Origin: Pirellulales bacterium
GTDB taxonomy: Bacteria > Planctomycetota > Planctomycetia > Pirellulales > DATAWG01
Direction of reading: 5' to 3'
Assembly (NCBI GenBank): GCA_036267355.1
Contig: DATAWG010000073.1
Location: 1-64,000, forward strand
Length of the DNA stretch: 64,000 bases
Made by a program: the position numbers and the translations under genes. The notes under the pieces were generated by a model. The model saw only the letters and a list, made by a program, of their open reading frames with translations, was not told the origin of the DNA and ran no database searches. Shown in pieces: positions 61,292-64,000 of the stretch (position 1 is its first letter; each line of letters starts with the position of its first letter).

Positions 61292-62590
61292 ATGCCGCCG
61301 CCCGTCGAGCCAACTGCCGTCGAAATTGCACCGCCGCTTGTTAGGCGGCAAGGGCTCTCCGTCGCCCAATGGCTTGTCTTAATCACGGCCATCCTGGGCT
61401 GGATGTTCGACGGTGTCGAGATGGGACTCTTTTCGGGCGTTGCCCGGCCGGCCTTGCAAGATCTGCTCGGCCGCTCGGTCGCGGAGGCCGACATCGGGCA
61501 ATGGATTTCGTATCTCATGGCCGCTTTCTTGCTGGGCGCGGCCTGCGGCGGATTGCTGTTCGGTTGGCTTGGCGACCGGATCGGGCGTGTGCGCGCGATG
61601 GCGTTGAGCATCATCGGCTATTCGGTATTTACCGGAGCGGCCTATTTCGCCACGGCGCCGGTGCAACTTGGCGTGCTGCGGTTTCTGGCGGCGCTGGGGA
61701 TGGGGGGCGAATGGGCGTTGGGCGTGGCGCTGGTGATCGAATGTTGGCCCGACCGGTTGCGGCCGCTGTTGGCCGGCGTGATCGGCGCCGCGGGAAATCT
61801 GGGCTACTTCATCATCGGCATGCTGCTCAAGACGTTTCCGGTAACGCCCGAGCATTGGCGCTGGACGATGCTGGCCTGCACGGCGCCGGCCCTGTTGGCG
61901 CTTTTGATTCTGGCGTTTATTCCCGAATCGCCGCGGTGGCGGCAAGCCGTGCGGCTCTCCAAAACGCATCCGCTGCGCGAGATTTTCACCACGCGGCTAA
62001 TTCGGTCCACGCTATTGGCAATCGGATTGGCGTCGGTCGCGCTGATCGGAACCTGGGGCTGCGTGCAGGCGTTTCTTCCCTCGTGGGCCGATCAAATCGC
62101 GAATCAAGCGACTCCGCCCGATCCGTTTGCCAAAGGGTCGACGCTCGTGGCGATTTCGATCGGGGCCATCTTGGGAAGTTTTTTGGGACCGCTGCTGGGC
62201 GGGAAGTTCGGCCGGCGGATCGTTTATTTCAGTCTGTGCCTCGCGTCGCTCGTGATTTGCCAATTCGTGTTTCGCGGATTGAGCCGCTACGACGACCTGT
62301 TTCTGCTGGCTGCGGGCGTGGCGGGATTTTTCACCGCTTCATTCTACGGTTGGCTGCCACTCTACTTGCCGGAGTTGTTTCCCACCCGCGTGCGCGCGAC
62401 CGGCCAAGGATTGAGCTACAACTTCGGCCGAATTTTCGCCGCCTGCGCCGTGCTCGAAACCGGCCGCTTGATGAGCCTATTTCACGACAGTTACCCCCGC
62501 GCCTGCACCACGATCAGCATGGTCTACGTCGTCGGCATGGTGCTGATCTGGTTCTGCCCGGAGACCAAAGGAAAACCGTTGCCGGAATAG
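61292..62590 (+). CDS. MFS transporter
   Basis: 432 residues, twelve predicted transmembrane helices. The signature MFS loop between helices 2 and 3 is GWLGDRIGRVRAMALSIIG. The motif after helix 6 is IPESPRWRQAVRLSK, the sugar-porter/sialic-acid-type PESPRW signature. The second-half repeat of the loop is LGGKFGRRIVYFSL. The family moves sugars or sugar acids with protons. The enolase-superfamily gene 112 bp downstream on the same strand suggests the substrate is an acid sugar. Confidence 0.92.
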   Translation: MPPPVEPTAVEIAPPLVRRQGLSVAQWLVLITAILGWMFDGVEMGLFSGVARPALQDLLGRSVAEADIGQWISYLMAAFLLGAACGGLLFGWLGDRIGRVRAMALSIIGYSVFTGAAYFATAPVQLGVLRFLAALGMGGEWALGVALVIECWPDRLRPLLAGVIGAAGNLGYFIIGMLLKTFPVTPEHWRWTMLACTAPALLALLILAFIPESPRWRQAVRLSKTHPLREIFTTRLIRSTLLAIGLASVALIGTWGCVQAFLPSWADQIANQATPPDPFAKGSTLVAISIGAILGSFLGPLLGGKFGRRIVYFSLCLASLVICQFVFRGLSRYDDLFLLAAGVAGFFTASFYGWLPLYLPELFPTRVRATGQGLSYNFGRIFAACAVLETGRLMSLFHDSYPRACTTISMVYVVGMVLIWFCPETKGKPLPE

Positions 62591-62592
62591 GC

Positions 62593-62695
62593 GGTGAGGC
62601 TTGAGGCTGTGAGGCTTTGAGGCGGACGCGAAGCGTCTGCTGTGCCTTCGTCCTCAAAGTCTCAAAGCCTCGCAGCCTCACAGCCTCACAGCCTT
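62593..62695. repeat. Long imperfect inverted repeat (family E)
   Basis: gaggcttgaggctgtgaggc on the left and its inverse (ctcaaagcctcgcagcctca) on the right, with a nested GCGGACGCgaaGCGTCTGC in the middle. It fills the gap between the MFS gene and the enolase-superfamily gene and could act as an attenuator or terminator-like hairpin. Confidence 0.8.
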
Positions 62696-62702
62696 TCCCC
62701 CC

Positions 62703-64000
62703 ATGCGCCCAACCGACATCCGCCTCTGCAACGTTTCGTCGAGCACGCAGTATTTCAAATACCGCGCGCCGATGAAATTCGGCGGCCGCGAGGTGACGGA
62801 CGTCGTCGTGCTCGATGTCGCGGTGACGGTCGAGACGCGCGATGGTCGGCGCGGGCGAGGCTGCGGGTCGATGACGATGGGCAATAGCTGGGCCTGGCCG
62901 ACGCGCAATATCGCGCCCGAGCAAACGCTGGCCGCGATGGTCGATCTCGGCCGCCGCATGGTGAGCATGGCCGGGGAATATCGTGGCATCGACCATCCGC
63001 TGGCAATCGTCGCTGATCTAGACGACTCGCTCCAGTCGGAAGCCGATGCCGTCGTTCGGGCGGCTGCCCTCAGCGAAGCGATGCCGCGGCTGGCGCAACT
63101 CGTGGCGGCCAGCCCGTTGGATGCGGCCATTCATGATGCATTCGGCAAGGCGCTCGGGCAGAACTCGTACAACTTGCTGGGCCCCGAGTTTGTATCCAGC
63201 GATCTCGCCAACTATCTGACGCCTGAATTTGCCGGCGAATTTCTCGATCGCTACACATTGCGCCGCCCGAAGCCGCGGATGCCACTTTATCACTTGGTTG
63301 GAGCGCTCGACCCGCTGACCGATGCCGACATCGCCGCGCGCATCAATGACGGCCTGCCGGAAACGCTTCCCGAGTGGATTGCCGCCGACGGGCTGACGCA
63401 TCTGAAAATCAAGCTCAACGGCGACGATCTGGCGTGGGATGTGGATCGCATGCTGTCGATCGAGCGCGTCGCGGCCGAGGCGCAACAGATTCGCGGTTGC
63501 CGTGAATGGTGCTACTCGGCCGATTTCAACGAGCAATGCGCCAATGTCGAATATCTGCTCGATTTTTTGGCCCGCATCAAAGAGCGTTCGCCGCAAGCGC
63601 TGGCGCGGATTCAATATGTCGAGCAGCCGACGAAGCGCGATCTGCGGGCAAATTCCGGCAACCGCATGCATCGCGCCGCGGCCATCAAGCCGGTCGTGAT
63701 CGACGAATCGCTGATCGACTTGGAAAGCCTGCTGCGGAGTCGGGAGCTCGGCTATTCGGGCGTTGCGCTCAAGGCCTGCAAAGGACACAGCGGAGCGCTG
63801 CTGATGGGCGCAGCGGCGCAAAAATATGGCATGTTTCTGTGCGTGCAGGATCTGACGTGCCCCGGCGCTTCGTTCCTGCATTCGGCGACGCTTTCGGCCC
63901 GAATCCCGGGCGTGGCCGCGATCGAAGGCAATGCGCGGCAATACTGCCCGGCCGGCAATCGCGGTTGGGCGGAGCGACTCCCCACGATGTTCAACATCAC
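62703..64000 (+). CDS. Enolase-superfamily (mandelate racemase/muconate lactonizing-type) enzyme, partial
   Basis: An open frame from the ATG at 62703 to the window edge (about 432 residues, end not seen). N-terminal capping domain, then the TIM barrel with HLKIKLNGDD (the KxK acid/base lysine pair), CYSADFNEQC (metal Asp), VEQPTKRDL (metal Glu), VIDESLID (metal Asp/Glu) and ALKACKGHSG (second lysine). These are the hallmarks of muconate lactonizing and mandelate racemase-like enzymes, which abstract a proton alpha to a carboxylate. Placed behind an MFS sugar-acid transporter, a dehydratase or epimerase for a sugar acid is the best guess. The reaction cannot be named. Confidence 0.88.
   Translation, partial: MRPTDIRLCNVSSSTQYFKYRAPMKFGGREVTDVVVLDVAVTVETRDGRRGRGCGSMTMGNSWAWPTRNIAPEQTLAAMVDLGRRMVSMAGEYRGIDHPLAIVADLDDSLQSEADAVVRAAALSEAMPRLAQLVAASPLDAAIHDAFGKALGQNSYNLLGPEFVSSDLANYLTPEFAGEFLDRYTLRRPKPRMPLYHLVGALDPLTDADIAARINDGLPETLPEWIAADGLTHLKIKLNGDDLAWDVDRMLSIERVAAEAQQIRGCREWCYSADFNEQCANVEYLLDFLARIKERSPQALARIQYVEQPTKRDLRANSGNRMHRAAAIKPVVIDESLIDLESLLRSRELGYSGVALKACKGHSGALLMGAAAQKYGMFLCVQDLTCPGASFLHSATLSARIPGVAAIEGNARQYCPAGNRGWAERLPTMFNI

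Overview
The window looks like a chromosome segment of a Planctomycetota bacterium, most likely from the Pirellulales or a close relative. This is inferred from gene content, not from a marker gene. It carries a DUF1549/DUF1553 cytochrome plus DUF1501 pair, several secreted c-type-cytochrome and PQQ-propeller proteins, three sialate O-acetylesterase paralogs, a ThuA-like protein, a PEP-CTERM giant surface protein, and many lineage-typical palindromic repeats between genes. The DNA is GC-rich.

Left part (1-6.7 kb): the left edge is the end of an IS66-type insertion sequence (1-212) that appears to interrupt a CARDB-like secreted protein gene (213-707). A YjbQ protein, a secreted transglutaminase-like protein and a DUF1549/1553-DUF1501 operon follow. 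From 6,698 to 20,071 one gene encodes a protein of about 4,457 residues. It has LamG, PA14-like and lectin-like modules set in autotransporter-associated beta-strand repeats and ends in a PEP-CTERM sorting signal.

Middle (21-34 kb): three sialate O-acetylesterases, a VKOR-DsbA disulfide fusion, a 241-bp tandem repeat, a two-gene redoxin plus cytochrome/TPR lipoprotein operon, a decayed gene, a ThuA-like protein and an HD hydrolase. This is mainly an exported polysaccharide-degradation, redox and envelope region.

Right-centre (34-53 kb): a protein that fuses TssB-like and TssC-like contractile sheath domains, with no other type VI secretion gene in view. Next come a membrane-anchored prenyltransferase-repeat protein, Rho, a HAD hydrolase, tRNA-Lys(CTT), a CheB-CheR-PAS-histidine kinase with its LuxR-type response regulator, a BON protein, a GNAT acetyltransferase, an NtrC-type regulator and LarC.

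Right end (53-64 kb): a lipoprotein whose 5' end is occupied by a dispersed repeat, a TPR-GT41 glycosyltransferase, a PQQ-dehydrogenase/triheme protein with a small exported partner, a Tat-exported sugar isomerase-like protein, an MFS transporter, and an enolase-superfamily enzyme cut by the window edge. The last two may work together on a sugar acid.

Intergenic spaces hold at least five families of dispersed palindromic or MITE-like repeats. Several sit at gene starts, and some create spurious open frames. The best candidates for unusual biology are the TssB-TssC fusion, the giant modular PEP-CTERM protein, the CheB domain whose catalytic Asp is replaced by Tyr, and the repeat families with their effects on neighbouring genes.
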